NCBI RefSeq assembly: GCF_037969875.1 | Contig: NZ_CP150218.1 | Span: 3,472,001 to 3,536,000, forward strand | DNA from: Paenibacillus sp. FSL R7-0337 | Lineage (GTDB): Bacteria; Bacillota; Bacilli; Paenibacillales; Paenibacillaceae | Reading direction: 5' to 3' | Length of the DNA stretch: 64,000 nucleotides | Shown: piece after piece, positions 46,802 through 55,685 of the stretch | How the letters are laid out: each line of letters begins with the position of its first letter | How positions within the stretch are numbered: position 1 is the stretch's first letter | The notes under the pieces: model-generated | The model's database searches: none | What the model saw: only the letters and a program-made list of their open reading frames with translations | Told to the model about the DNA's origin: nothing | Translations under genes and position numbers: made by a program

Positions 46802-47854
46802 TCAAATAAGCTCCCAGTTAATAGGTGTGCCCCGTTTAACGTCCAATTTCGCTTGCTTCCCAACAATAAAATCAAAATATTTAGGAGATAACCCAAATCC
46901 CGGACGAATAATTCGAATGTTATCCTCTGTAAACTTTTCTCCTTTTTTAACATCTTCTGATACATATAAGGATCTGCGGAACTGCATTGATGGTTTTTCA
47001 AATTCAGTGGGTCCGTAAAGAACCCTCCCTAAAGCTAGCCAAGCCCTTTCAGATTCTACCACAAGTGACTTTAATTCTTCAGGCTCTAAAGAAAATTTCG
47101 AGTCCACTCCACCATCGTTACGAGATAAAGTAAAATGCTTCTCAATTACACTTGCTCCCAAGGCTACGCTTGCTACTGCTGCCCCTAGACCCATGGTATG
47201 GTCAGATAATCCTACTTCACAGTTAAATAATTCCCGCATGTGAGGTATGGTCATAATATTAGTATTTTCAGGAGAGGCTGGATATGAACTGGTACATTTA
47301 AGTAAAATAAGCTGATCATTTCCCGACTCCTTAAAAGCTCTAACTGTCTCGTCTAATTCTGTAAGAGTAGCCATCCCAGTGGATATAATAACTGGTTTCC
47401 CCATTGAAGCTACTTTTCGTATTAATGGAATATCTGCGTTTTCAAAAGAAGCAATCTTGTATGCAGGAACATGTAAAGTTTCCAGGAAATCTACGGCTGT
47501 GCTATCAAACGGAGAACTAAATCCAATCATCCCCAACTCCATGCATCTATCAAATATGGGCTTGTGCCATTCCCATGGGGTATAAGCCTCTTCATATAAT
47601 TTATAGAGCGATTTACCTTTCCAGAGACTCTTCTTGTCATTAATAAAAAAGTCTCCTTCAGATAAATCAAGTGTCATTGTTTCGGGAGTATAGGTCTGTA
47701 ATTTAACGGCGTCTGCACCGGCGTCTGCTGCTGCTTCGACAATTTTAATAGCCCGTTCCAAAGATTGATTATGATTTCCTGACATTTCTGCAATAATGAA
47801 GGGGTTACTGTTTCTATCAATTATGCGGTTTCCTATTTTAACTAATCTAGCCAT
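46802..47854 (-). CDS. pseI: Pseudaminic acid synthase PseI
   Basis: 350 residues. Condenses the free 2,4-diamido-trideoxy-L-altrose with phosphoenolpyruvate to give the nonulosonic acid. NeuB-type TIM barrel: FIIAEMSGNHNQSLERAIKI, AGADAVKLQTYTP, KIASFENAD, GLSDHTMG and VIEKHFTL. C-terminal SAF (antifreeze-like) domain from about residue 290 (RRSLYVSEDVKKGEKFTEDNI). The EMSGNH motif is typical of PseI as opposed to NeuB or LegI. Homologous to spore coat SpsE. Confidence 0.9.
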   Translation of the reverse strand: MARLVKIGNRIIDRNSNPFIIAEMSGNHNQSLERAIKIVEAAADAGADAVKLQTYTPETMTLDLSEGDFFINDKKSLWKGKSLYKLYEEAYTPWEWHKPIFDRCMELGMIGFSSPFDSTAVDFLETLHVPAYKIASFENADIPLIRKVASMGKPVIISTGMATLTELDETVRAFKESGNDQLILLKCTSSYPASPENTNIMTIPHMRELFNCEVGLSDHTMGLGAAVASVALGASVIEKHFTLSRNDGGVDSKFSLEPEELKSLVVESERAWLALGRVLYGPTEFEKPSMQFRRSLYVSEDVKKGEKFTEDNIRIIRPGFGLSPKYFDFIVGKQAKLDVKRGTPINWELI

Positions 47855-47867
47855 ATTTCAATCCTTT

Positions 47868-48449
47868 CTAAAACCTTTTATTGTATTCACCTATAATATC
47901 GATGATGGGAGTATCCCATCCTCTATGAAGTAAATAATCAAAGGTACTCTTATCTTTCTTATAATGGAAACTTCCATATTCAGAACTATTATTTTTCGTT
48001 TCTATAATATTATTTTTAATGCCATCCCAGTTTGAATAGAATAAATTCTCTAAAGCTTCGCTAAGTTGTTCATAGCTTGAACGTAAAGTCCCGTCTAAAT
48101 CTATCTCAACTTCTTTTTGTACGATAATATCCCCAGTGTCAAGATTTTCATCTATATAATGAATGGTCACTCCTTTAGGTGTATCCTCTAGAATGCTCCA
48201 AAAGTTTGGATCAGCACCACGGTTCCATGGTAAGTAAGAAATATGGAGATTAATTGCTTTATGGTGAAAAGTTGTTGTTATCTCTTTATTCAAGATATAT
48301 CTGTAGCCGTAGCTTACTATAAAATCAGTATTTGCAAGGGAAAGGGAGTCTACCTTAAGCAATCCATCATAGTAAAGCACATTCTCACCCTGTGAGATCA
48401 TAAATTCATGCATTTGTTGCCGTTTGGGACCTAACCAAAGAATATTGAT
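47868..48449 (-). CDS. Sugar N-formyltransferase (methionyl-tRNA formyltransferase fold) with probable non-ATG start
   Basis: About 193 residues. The formyltransferase catalytic Asn-His-Asp set is clear: INLHISYLPWNRGADPNFW and DENLDTGDIIVQ. It should transfer formyl from 10-formyl-tetrahydrofolate to an amino group. Located between pseG and pseI, where a PseH acetyltransferase would be expected; formylation of the amino group at C4 (C7 of the final acid) is inferred. The first ATG in frame (48413) has no Shine-Dalgarno and would cut off the first beta strand (NILWLGPKRQ). GGGAGG sits seven bases before an ATC at 48449 in the same frame; ATT at 48452 is an alternative. Stop of pseG lies just upstream in the same frame. 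Confidence 0.82.
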   Translation of the reverse strand: MNILWLGPKRQQMHEFMISQGENVLYYDGLLKVDSLSLANTDFIVSYGYRYILNKEITTTFHHKAINLHISYLPWNRGADPNFWSILEDTPKGVTIHYIDENLDTGDIIVQKEVEIDLDGTLRSSYEQLSEALENLFYSNWDGIKNNIIETKNNSSEYGSFHYKKDKSTFDYLLHRGWDTPIIDIIGEYNKRF

Positions 48450-48461
48450 AATGATACCTCC

Positions 48462-49532
48462 CTACATGTTCATATCGGTTAATATCGCTACAACACGTTT
48501 TACCCCTTTACCATCAACGAGGTTCATTGCACTTTCGCGTTTTTTCCCGCAATTATTTGGTGATTTAAGGAAAATTGCCAACTCCTCCTTTATTCTTTGT
48601 TCAGTAACAAAACACGATTCTCCTAAATATCTGTCAATATTTCTTTTCTCACCTTGCTGTGCTATGCCTATCTGGTTATCAGCTATAGCTATCACAAATG
48701 CAGGCAAACCCATGCAATATCTCTCCCATGTCATAGTACCTCCACCGCACACAGCAATATCAGCCTTTGACATTTCTAAGGCCATGGAAGGAGGCTGAAT
48801 TAGAAGTTTAACTCTTTCAAACAAGCTACATTTATTTTTAATGATGTCAATATTTGGATTTGCCTGCCCAAGAATAACCGTCAAATTGAATTCATTATCA
48901 GTCTCAATCCCCAACTCTAAAGCGCTAATTACTTTCAGTGTTTCATTAGTAGGATCGGTCCCTCCAAAACATACAAGGATATTAATGCTTTCATGGACAT
49001 ACAATCCCTTATCAATCATTTCATTTCGTAATTCCAAAAATTCTTCACGCAACAAAGCATAAGTTGGACCAAAGAACTTTTTTGTTCGGGGAGGAAGCAA
49101 GCCTTTATATTTTTTTTCCGGATCATCATACAAGTTTGTATCTAGTAGTATATTGCATAAATGTTTCCTATTAGCCAGATCATCAATAACCATGATATTA
49201 TCTATCTTTTTTATTAGAACAGATTCCCAATCATATCCGATTCCATAATGATCAATTATTAAGAAATCTTCTTGAATAGCATCAAATTTGTTATTAAGTA
49301 TTTCTAATAAAGAATGAGCATCCTCAATACTTCCAACTAAATACTTGGACTCATGTCTAATAAAAAAGATCTTTTTCTTTTCTATTAATTTCAAAAAGTG
49401 ATCCGGTATTTCTCTGCATATAAAAACTACTTCATGCATACTTTTTCCCAACTCATCTGCTAGTGCAAGACAACGAACAATGTGGCCTGTGCCAACTTTT
49501 GCAGACCCATCTACTCTAAAAAAGAACCTCAT
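48462..49532 (-). CDS. pseG: UDP-sugar hydrolase PseG
   Basis: 356 residues. Inverting GT-B-like hydrolase that removes UDP from the 2,4-diamido-trideoxy-L-altrose nucleotide. Typical start FRVDGSAKVGTGHIVRCLALA with the catalytic His of the GTGHIVRC motif, and GGTDPTNETLKVI plus AVCGGGTMTWE in the C-terminal half. Overlaps pseF by four bases (ATGA). No GNAT domain is fused at the C-terminus, in contrast to PseG-PseH fusions known elsewhere, so PseH activity is not hidden here. Confidence 0.9.
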   Translation of the reverse strand: MRFFFRVDGSAKVGTGHIVRCLALADELGKSMHEVVFICREIPDHFLKLIEKKKIFFIRHESKYLVGSIEDAHSLLEILNNKFDAIQEDFLIIDHYGIGYDWESVLIKKIDNIMVIDDLANRKHLCNILLDTNLYDDPEKKYKGLLPPRTKKFFGPTYALLREEFLELRNEMIDKGLYVHESINILVCFGGTDPTNETLKVISALELGIETDNEFNLTVILGQANPNIDIIKNKCSLFERVKLLIQPPSMALEMSKADIAVCGGGTMTWERYCMGLPAFVIAIADNQIGIAQQGEKRNIDRYLGESCFVTEQRIKEELAIFLKSPNNCGKKRESAMNLVDGKGVKRVVAILTDMNM

Positions 49533-50278
49533 TCTTTTAATCCATTCATAGTATTAAGTTTTTTCTGTTCCACATGAGCATTTATATCCAAAAAATGAGG
49601 ATTCTCTTCCATTAATCTAACAACTTCCCTCCACTCAAAAATACGCTTATCTTTGTACAAAGTATTATAAATTATCTCAATTAAAGTCCAATCCTCAATT
49701 GTATCTAATGTCCAACGATATTGCGAGAAGTTTTCAGACGACTGAAAATCATATATTTTGAATTTTTCTGTATTGCAGTATATATAAGGTGTTACGTGCT
49801 CTCTATATTCAGGATGTTGAGCACTTTTATAAACCTTTTCCAAACAAGGAAAAGAAAACACTTCGATATCTAACCCTCTTGGATAAGTTCTGGATAGCGT
49901 ATTACTAACGTAGTCATAATTATTATCCAGATAAAATTCTAAGATTTCCGATAGAACTACGTGATCAATTAAAGGACAATCTGATGTTATTCGTATTACA
50001 ATGTCAGCACTCCATTTTAGAGCGGCTTCATAATATCGGCTTAGAACATCATCTTCGCTCCCTCTATATACAGTTGCTCCTGCTTTGTATGCTTCATCAA
50101 CAATTACGTCATCTATTTCATTCTTTGTCGTCGCAATAACAACTTGATTTATTAAATTAACTTTACTAACACGATTAATCACATGTTTTAGTACAGATTG
50201 ATTTTGAAGTTGCATCATAACTTTTCCTGGCAATCTAGTCGATCCCATTCTAGCCTGAATAATAGCAACTACCTTCAT
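49529..50278 (-). CDS. pseF: CMP-pseudaminic acid cytidylyltransferase PseF (SpsF-like)
   Basis: 249 residues. Activates the nonulosonic acid with CTP. Start VVAIIQARMGSTRLPGKVM is the nucleotide-binding motif; RITSDCPLIDHVVL and DYVSNTLSRTYPRGLDIEV follow, as in PseF/SpsF. Gap of 60 bases from pseB and a four-base overlap into pseG place it in one operon. Confidence 0.85.
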   Translation of the reverse strand: MKVVAIIQARMGSTRLPGKVMMQLQNQSVLKHVINRVSKVNLINQVVIATTKNEIDDVIVDEAYKAGATVYRGSEDDVLSRYYEAALKWSADIVIRITSDCPLIDHVVLSEILEFYLDNNYDYVSNTLSRTYPRGLDIEVFSFPCLEKVYKSAQHPEYREHVTPYIYCNTEKFKIYDFQSSENFSQYRWTLDTIEDWTLIEIIYNTLYKDKRIFEWREVVRLMEENPHFLDINAHVEQKKLNTMNGLKE

Positions 50279-50338
50279 AAAAAGCGCCCCTTACTTATTG
50301 AATCAGACTCAAAATATTGAGATGATCTCAGTATTAAG

Positions 50339-51358
50339 TCAAATGATGTTTTCTTTAATAAACCAATCACTGATTTCCTTCTTTGAAATAGCTTCAAAAT
50401 CATTGGGGAAGGGTTTAACAATAGAGTTAAATCTAGTATTATAGTTAGATCTATCTTTATGATTGTGTGGGATGATATACATATCCTCTTTCTCATGAGC
50501 AATCAAGGCTTCATCGTCCGTCATTAACTCCTCGAATAGTTTTTCACCTGAACGAAGTCCTATTTCATCAATAATTATATTATCAGTGATACCATATTTC
50601 AGCTTAGTAAACTCAATTACTACCTCTGCCAGTTCTCCAATTCTTATTAACGGCATTTTCAAAACGAACACTTCTCCACCTGCAGCCAAATTATTAGCTT
50701 TAAGAATAAGTTCAATTGCCTGAGAAGGAGTCATCATGTACCGCAACATATTCGGATCAGTCAATGTAATTCTTTGTTCTTCTAATATTTGTTTTTTGAA
50801 CAAAGGGATGACCGAACCTCTAGAACCCATGACATTCCCGAAACGCACAGAGGAGAAAATAGTAGACTTTGCTCCTTTATGATACTCTGTAGCCGAAATT
50901 AAGCGTTCTGCCGTTAATTTAGTTGCACCATAAGTATTAGTGGGGGAAATCGCCTTATCTGTGCTTGTAAACAAAACCTTTCTCACCTTGTTTTCGATTG
51001 CAGCTTGAATTACGTTCTGTGTTCCAATCACATTCGTTTGTACTGCCTCAAACGGATTATATTCACATGCCGGAACATGTTTCATAGCTGCGCAGTGAAA
51101 TACATAATCAATATCCTCCATTGCTCTGCTAAGACGGTGTTGATCTCTAACATCACCTATTAGAAAGCGCAAACACCCAGAATCTTCTTTAAAATCAATA
51201 CACATTTCATATTGTTTGTGTTCATCACGACTAAAAATTCGGATAACTTTTGGATTCTCTCTCAGTAGTGCCTGAATTAACCGACGTCCAATTGTACCTG
51301 TACCACCGATTACTAAAATACTTTTTCCTGCATAAGATACATTCCCCACGTTGTTCAT
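50339..51358 (-). CDS. pseB: UDP-N-acetylglucosamine 4,6-dehydratase (5-inverting) PseB
   Basis: 339 residues. First step: UDP-GlcNAc to UDP-4-keto-6-deoxy-L-AltNAc. Motifs: VIGGTGTIGRRLIQALL, HCAAMKHVPACEYNPFEAVQTNVIGTQNV, FTSTDKAISPTNTYGATK (replacing the usual SYK set), RFGNVMGSRGSVIPLF. The C-terminal GEKLFEELMTDDEA is typical. AAAGG abuts the ATG at 51358; GTG at 51349 has better spacing and is an alternative start. Confidence 0.92.
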   Translation of the reverse strand: MNNVGNVSYAGKSILVIGGTGTIGRRLIQALLRENPKVIRIFSRDEHKQYEMCIDFKEDSGCLRFLIGDVRDQHRLSRAMEDIDYVFHCAAMKHVPACEYNPFEAVQTNVIGTQNVIQAAIENKVRKVLFTSTDKAISPTNTYGATKLTAERLISATEYHKGAKSTIFSSVRFGNVMGSRGSVIPLFKKQILEEQRITLTDPNMLRYMMTPSQAIELILKANNLAAGGEVFVLKMPLIRIGELAEVVIEFTKLKYGITDNIIIDEIGLRSGEKLFEELMTDDEALIAHEKEDMYIIPHNHKDRSNYNTRFNSIVKPFPNDFEAISKKEISDWFIKENII

Positions 51359-51470
51359 CCTTTATACTTTGACATTGAATATATCTCACTTTATCACAAG
51401 AATGTCCAGCTTCATCTTAAGACTCACATATTCCGGGCTTAATTGAATTCCGATATTCAATTCCCCATCA

Positions 51471-53279
51471 TTAGAAGGTAATTAAAACATCCTGCAATAT
51501 ATTTATTATCTCTCCTAAAACAAAGACACAAACTGTTAAAAAACCAAGTTGCACTTCTCTATTTCTCAGCAAATTCGAGTACGATAATGTCTGCTCAATA
51601 GAAAACAAATCCCAAACACTACTGAGAAGAACTGGTTGTGAGACATGCCGCAAAAGCCAATTTTCTTTGACTTGATTAAAAAATGCGTCTGTTTTCTCTA
51701 ATTTGCTAAGCACTTTCATTAAAACTTTCTCAGATGAACGACTTGTCAAACTGATGCTTTTAACTAATTTCAGTTGTAGTTCAAAATCAATCTTCATATT
51801 TTCAAAGCTGCTAAGTTGATCTTCAAGCGACCCCCTCACTTCTGATTTATTAAGAGGATATTTGGTTGTATTTTTTAATAATTCTTTTACTGGTACTACA
51901 TTTTCAGTGCAATACTGACTTATTACATTTTCCAGATCCATTTGAATCGTATTCGCAATTTTGGATCCCCCCTCTGTTGAATTGATAACATTAAGTTTTT
52001 TTTCTAATATTTCCATTTCAAACCAAGTACGAAAACTATTCCAAAGATGTGTCGTCGCTATATTTCCACCATGATAGCCCTCTGTATATTGATTATCCTC
52101 AATATAATTCTCTTCATTATCAGATTTAATATTATCATATATAGTCCCACTGGCATGTGTTTCGTTAGTAGAACTTCCAAAGGCCAAATCCTGGCCTACT
52201 AATATTATCGGAGAAGCGCCTATGTGTGCTGCAAATCCAAAAGCAACATGTGCACATGATATACCAATACTTATTGACATATCTTCTGATAAACCAAGTA
52301 TCTCCTGTAGCCACACATATTCTCCTACATTCTTACGCATCGGAATAATAAGGTCTCCCTCATGCTCATCAAAAATCTTAGGATATAGAAGCAATGGGGC
52401 TATAATAGGGATTTTAGAAATAGATGATTTATTCTCATAAAAATAAGAATAGACTACTTCCCCTCTCTCAATTGAACATATAAAATCCGGAATAATTCCC
52501 TCATCACAGAGTCTTTGAGCAATAGTATCAACAGCAATTATAATAGATTTAGACTTGACTTTTTTCAGTTGCCTTATATTTTTATTTAATGATGGACCTG
52601 CAGCAACAATAATTGCCGGAACATCTTCAAATTTATCCTTCAGTTGTGAAACATCTTTAGAACGCAATAAGTGCTTTAGATTTAACATATTCTGCTTCAA
52701 ACCTAATAAACTATCCTCAACAGAATTGCCATAAACCAGAGTTTTATATTGGGCTGTTTTTTTTATACTCTTAACAATTGATATACATGTTTCCAAATCA
52801 AATTGCCTATAATAATAAGTAAAATAAAACTTAATATTTTTAATGAAAAAAATTGCAATTGTTGAAAATAAACCGTCAAGAAATAGAGGGAAGTTATTAA
52901 CATTATCGGCAAAGAGAATTACATTGGGAGACTCAAAAAATTTTAAATCCTTTTTATTCAATGCTAAATTAAAAAAAGATTCGTTTGGTTCAACAATGAC
53001 AAGAATGGACTCTTGGCTCATAGTCTTTATAATATTAGCTACTTCACTGACTGAATTTATCCCCACTAAAAAAATAAGTTCTTTTTTAAATTTATTTGGT
53101 AAGTTTGATTCATCAAATTCATTTTTAATTGTTATTATTTCGCCATTATATAAGAGTACTTCATTACCAGATTCGTCATTTGTTAATATTTCAAGAGCGA
53201 TATCTTTTTCTTGTAATTCACCAATCCAATGGTTCGAACTTCGAGATAAAAAATCTATGTTTGAGTCTATCCAGTTCAT
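51471..53279 (-). CDS. Motility accessory factor (Maf) type flagellin glycosyltransferase
   Basis: 602 residues. Central MptE-like/DUF115 domain (residues about 190-430): VPAIIVAAGPSLNKNIRQLKK, AVDTIAQRLCDEGIIPDFICSIE, and PIILVGQDLAFGSSTNETHASG. Maf proteins transfer CMP-pseudaminic or related acids to Ser/Thr of flagellin. Located directly downstream of the flagellin gene and upstream of pseB, which supports that role. AAGGGAGAAG precedes the ATG. Very A/T-rich with Lys, Ile and Asn in excess compared with flagellar neighbours. Confidence 0.88.
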   Translation of the reverse strand: MNWIDSNIDFLSRSSNHWIGELQEKDIALEILTNDESGNEVLLYNGEIITIKNEFDESNLPNKFKKELIFLVGINSVSEVANIIKTMSQESILVIVEPNESFFNLALNKKDLKFFESPNVILFADNVNNFPLFLDGLFSTIAIFFIKNIKFYFTYYYRQFDLETCISIVKSIKKTAQYKTLVYGNSVEDSLLGLKQNMLNLKHLLRSKDVSQLKDKFEDVPAIIVAAGPSLNKNIRQLKKVKSKSIIIAVDTIAQRLCDEGIIPDFICSIERGEVVYSYFYENKSSISKIPIIAPLLLYPKIFDEHEGDLIIPMRKNVGEYVWLQEILGLSEDMSISIGISCAHVAFGFAAHIGASPIILVGQDLAFGSSTNETHASGTIYDNIKSDNEENYIEDNQYTEGYHGGNIATTHLWNSFRTWFEMEILEKKLNVINSTEGGSKIANTIQMDLENVISQYCTENVVPVKELLKNTTKYPLNKSEVRGSLEDQLSSFENMKIDFELQLKLVKSISLTSRSSEKVLMKVLSKLEKTDAFFNQVKENWLLRHVSQPVLLSSVWDLFSIEQTLSYSNLLRNREVQLGFLTVCVFVLGEIINILQDVLITF

Positions 53280-53331
53280 TTTTCTTCTCCCTTACTCAAA
53301 TATCACTCATTTCATAAACTAAATCTATAGT

Positions 53332-53360
53332 AATATAGCCCCACTAAGTGGGGCTATATT
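53332..53360 (-). terminator. Perfect palindrome after the flagellin gene
   Basis: AATATAGCCCCACT and its complement with a one-base centre. Located 37 bases past hag. It lacks a proper T-run, so it may stabilise hag mRNA and allow some read-through to maf. Confidence 0.7.
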
Positions 53361-53396
53361 AACCGATACTATTATATTTAATTGAGTATAAAACTA

Positions 53397-54659
53397 TTAT
53401 CTCAACAGTTGAAGCACACCTTGCGGCTGTTGATTTGCTTGAGCCAACATTGCTTGAGCTGCTTGAGCCAAAATGTTATTTTTGGTCTGCTCCATCATCT
53501 CTTTCGCCATGTCAACATCGCGAACACGGGATTCTGCAGCTGTCAGGTTCTCAGATGCTGTCCCTAAATTGTTGATTGTATGTTCCAGACGGTTTTGTAC
53601 AGCACCCAGTTTGGAACGTTCACTGGAAACTTTTTGAGTTGCTTGGTCTATTACTTTGATAGCTACATTAGCTTGAGTTTGAGTGGAAATTTGCAATTTG
53701 CTTACGCCAAGAGCAGAAGTACCCATATCATTGATATCTAAAGCCATGCTCTGACCTGTATTAGCACCAATCTGGAATGTCGCTGTTCCATCAGTTCTTA
53801 AATTGGCAGCAGCAGTGGTTTCTGTAAAGCTGGACAGTGTATTTGTAGCAGAAGTACGAATATTTCCGCTCGCATCTTTCACTGAAATAGTAAGACCATT
53901 GACTGCACCAGTTGTACCTAAATTAGACGCGGTAATGGTGATAGCACCGGAAACAGAATCCACTTTCAATGCTGTATTAGCGTCATCTGCACCGGCAGTG
54001 TTGTTACCTAAGTCTGCCAGATCCGTTGTACTAGTCACAGTAATGGTATTAGTAATTGTTGTGCCATCTTTTACATAAGACACATCAATTTTATCTCCCT
54101 TAACAATTCCTAGCTTATTCCCGTTCTTATCTGTAATATTTGAAAGAAGTGTAGTATCAACAGTCAATGCTGCACCAGCAGAATTTTTCACATCTGCATT
54201 AGTAGTGACATTTGCCACTGCGGTATTTACTGCACTACCCATTGACCCATCCAACAAATTCTTAGTATTGAACTGAGTGGTTGATTGAATACGATCGATT
54301 TCTGTGTTTAATTGGTTCATTTCTTTTTGCAGTTCGCTACGGTCGCCAGCAGTGTTCGTGTCATTCGCGGATTGAACGGAAAGTTCACGCATACGTTGCA
54401 GGATGCTGTGAGTTTCGTTCAGTGCGCCTTCAGCTGTTTGAATCAAGGAGATACCATCTTGTGAGTTACGGGAAGCCTGATCCAAACCGCGGATTTGGCC
54501 GCGCATTTTTTCGGAGATTGCCAGACCTGCTGCGTCATCACCTGCACGGTTGATGCGAAGACCGGAAGACAATTTCTCGATATTTTTGTTAGTGTTGGCT
54601 GTGTTAGCAGACAGTTGGCGGTGCGTGTTCAGCGCCGCGATATTGTGGTTGATAATCAT
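53397..54659 (-). CDS. hag: Flagellin
   Basis: 420 residues; filament subunit. N-terminal D0/D1 IINHNIAALNTHRQLSANTA, NRAGDDAAGLAISEKMRGQI and C-terminal D1/D0 AAESRVRDVDMAKEMMEQTK, LAQANQQPQGVLQLLR are conserved. The central part (about 170-320) is Thr/Ala/Asn-rich, lengthened compared with B. subtilis Hag, and offers Ser/Thr sites for the adjacent glycosylation genes. The frame opens further upstream to 54770, but that segment is leader and promoter. GGGAGGAAA before ATG 54659 sets the start. Confidence 0.97.
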   Translation of the reverse strand: MIINHNIAALNTHRQLSANTANTNKNIEKLSSGLRINRAGDDAAGLAISEKMRGQIRGLDQASRNSQDGISLIQTAEGALNETHSILQRMRELSVQSANDTNTAGDRSELQKEMNQLNTEIDRIQSTTQFNTKNLLDGSMGSAVNTAVANVTTNADVKNSAGAALTVDTTLLSNITDKNGNKLGIVKGDKIDVSYVKDGTTITNTITVTSTTDLADLGNNTAGADDANTALKVDSVSGAITITASNLGTTGAVNGLTISVKDASGNIRTSATNTLSSFTETTAAANLRTDGTATFQIGANTGQSMALDINDMGTSALGVSKLQISTQTQANVAIKVIDQATQKVSSERSKLGAVQNRLEHTINNLGTASENLTAAESRVRDVDMAKEMMEQTKNNILAQAAQAMLAQANQQPQGVLQLLR

Positions 54660-54668
54660 TTGATATTT

Positions 54669-54704
54669 CCTCCCTGAAATTAAGTTAGTTCCACATCCAT
54701 GTGG
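54669..54704 (-). promoter_or_regulatory. CsrA binding sites in the hag leader
   Basis: Two sites. A hairpin CCACAT-GGA-TGTGG (54691-54704) shows GGA in its loop and matches the CsrA consensus ACARGGATGT at nine of ten positions. AGGGAGGA (54668-54675) overlaps the Shine-Dalgarno. The B. subtilis hag leader has the same paired layout. FliW and CsrA are encoded just upstream. Confidence 0.78.
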
Positions 54705-54757
54705 TAAACGCTGAGCCATTAAGGTCGGCCGCCCTGCCGGCTCAGTGCCTAATACAT

Positions 54758-54785
54758 ATATCGACGGCAAGTCCTCAACTGTTTA
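54758..54785 (-). promoter_or_regulatory. Sigma-D promoter of hag
   Basis: Minus strand TAAA, 16 bases, GTCGATAT. Expected start near 54750, giving a leader of about 90 bases. A CTGAGCC/GGCTCAG stem (54711-54745) forms near the 5' end, likely protecting the message. Confidence 0.85.
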
Positions 54786-54830
54786 GAGCATTTCAAAATT
54801 TTTTTTATAAATAAGTAATTATATAATCTA

Positions 54831-54864
54831 AAAAGAGATACCGTGGCAGCTATGTAATAGCCAC
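54831..54864 (-). terminator. Terminator after csrA
   Basis: Minus strand GTGGC...GCCAC followed by TCTCTTTTT. Separates the flgM-csrA transcript from hag, which has its own promoter. Confidence 0.65.
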
Positions 54865-54891
54865 TTTGATACCTCCTTTGAATACCTTAAT

Positions 54892-55140
54892 CTAATCTTC
54901 TTCATTGCTCCGTGGCCCACGAAGCCGATGAATCAGTGCATTTAAGTCAGACTGTTGTGGAGCTACAGACTCCTTGTTAGATTGCTGGATGGAAAGATAG
55001 ACTTCTTTTCGGAAAATATCAACATGCTTGGGGGCAGAGATGCCAACCTTTACAGTATCACCATCCACACTTAAGATCGTCAATTCAATCTGATCTTGAA
55101 TGACGATGGTCTCACCTTTCTTGCGGGACAGCACGAGCAT
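54892..55140 (-). CDS. csrA: Translational regulator CsrA
   Basis: 82 residues. RNA-binding homodimer that blocks hag translation until FliW sequesters it. [20 protein letters not shown] and the [15 protein letters not shown] motif are standard; the C-terminal tail after residue 60 (rich in Gln, Ser, Arg) is longer than in E. coli. Frame opens at 55161, but ATG 55140 is the universal start and lies one base after the fliW stop, so the two are translationally coupled. Confidence 0.96.
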   Translation of the reverse strand: MLVLSRKKGETIVIQDQIELTILSVDGDTVKVGISAPKHVDIFRKEVYLSIQQSNKESVAPQQSDLNALIHRLRGPRSNEED

Positions 55141-55141
55141 G

Positions 55142-55588
55142 TTATCCACCATCCTTTCCATCTGTTATTGTCTGCTCTTGTAGCAAGCTATGCTTCGTGT
55201 GATAGGGGGTCCGATGGAGAACAATTTGTTTACCTGTCAGACCAATGGGATTCAGCACAATCGGGGCTAAGAGATTAATCGTAGAAGCTTCTACATCTTC
55301 CTTCAGAGTAAGAATACAGCGAACTAGCACTTCAGATTCAATGGCAAGCTCTTCTGCTTCATCATCAGGAAGTTCAAATTCATAGGATGGATAGAACATG
55401 AATGGATCTCCCAATAGAAAAGACAATGCTTGCTGATGTATGGACTGTAGCACCCAAAACGGACCATCAGGCATAGCAACTAAGGCAAAATCAACTTCAT
55501 CATCAAAACCTGGAATGCCCTTTGAAAAATGATAAATCTGATTCTCACTTACTTCAAGTTTGCCCATTGTATATGTTTCTATAATCAA
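55142..55588 (-). CDS. fliW: Flagellar assembly factor FliW
   Basis: 148 residues. Binds flagellin or CsrA in a partner switch: when flagellin is exported, FliW is freed and inhibits CsrA. Motifs: [38 protein letters not shown] and [20 protein letters not shown]. Start is TTG at 55588 with AAGGAG upstream. Adjacent to csrA as in most Firmicutes. Confidence 0.95.
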   Translation of the reverse strand: MIIETYTMGKLEVSENQIYHFSKGIPGFDDEVDFALVAMPDGPFWVLQSIHQQALSFLLGDPFMFYPSYEFELPDDEAEELAIESEVLVRCILTLKEDVEASTINLLAPIVLNPIGLTGKQIVLHRTPYHTKHSLLQEQTITDGKDGG

Positions 55589-55685
55589 AATTATTCACTC
55601 CTTATAAGTTCTGCATAGCAAAACTAACTTCCTAATAACAGAAAAGCTACAGAAGCGCTCTCTGGCACATCCATAGCTTAGCGTA

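Noticed and set aside
48471..48480. ATATCGGT near the pseG end as a sigma-D -10
   Set aside because: It lies within coding sequence and has no TAAA at 14-16 bases upstream.
54660..54770. N-terminal extension of flagellin by 37 residues
   Set aside because: This stretch contains the sigma-D -10, the leader stem and the CsrA hairpin; flagellin starts at MIINHNIAAL.
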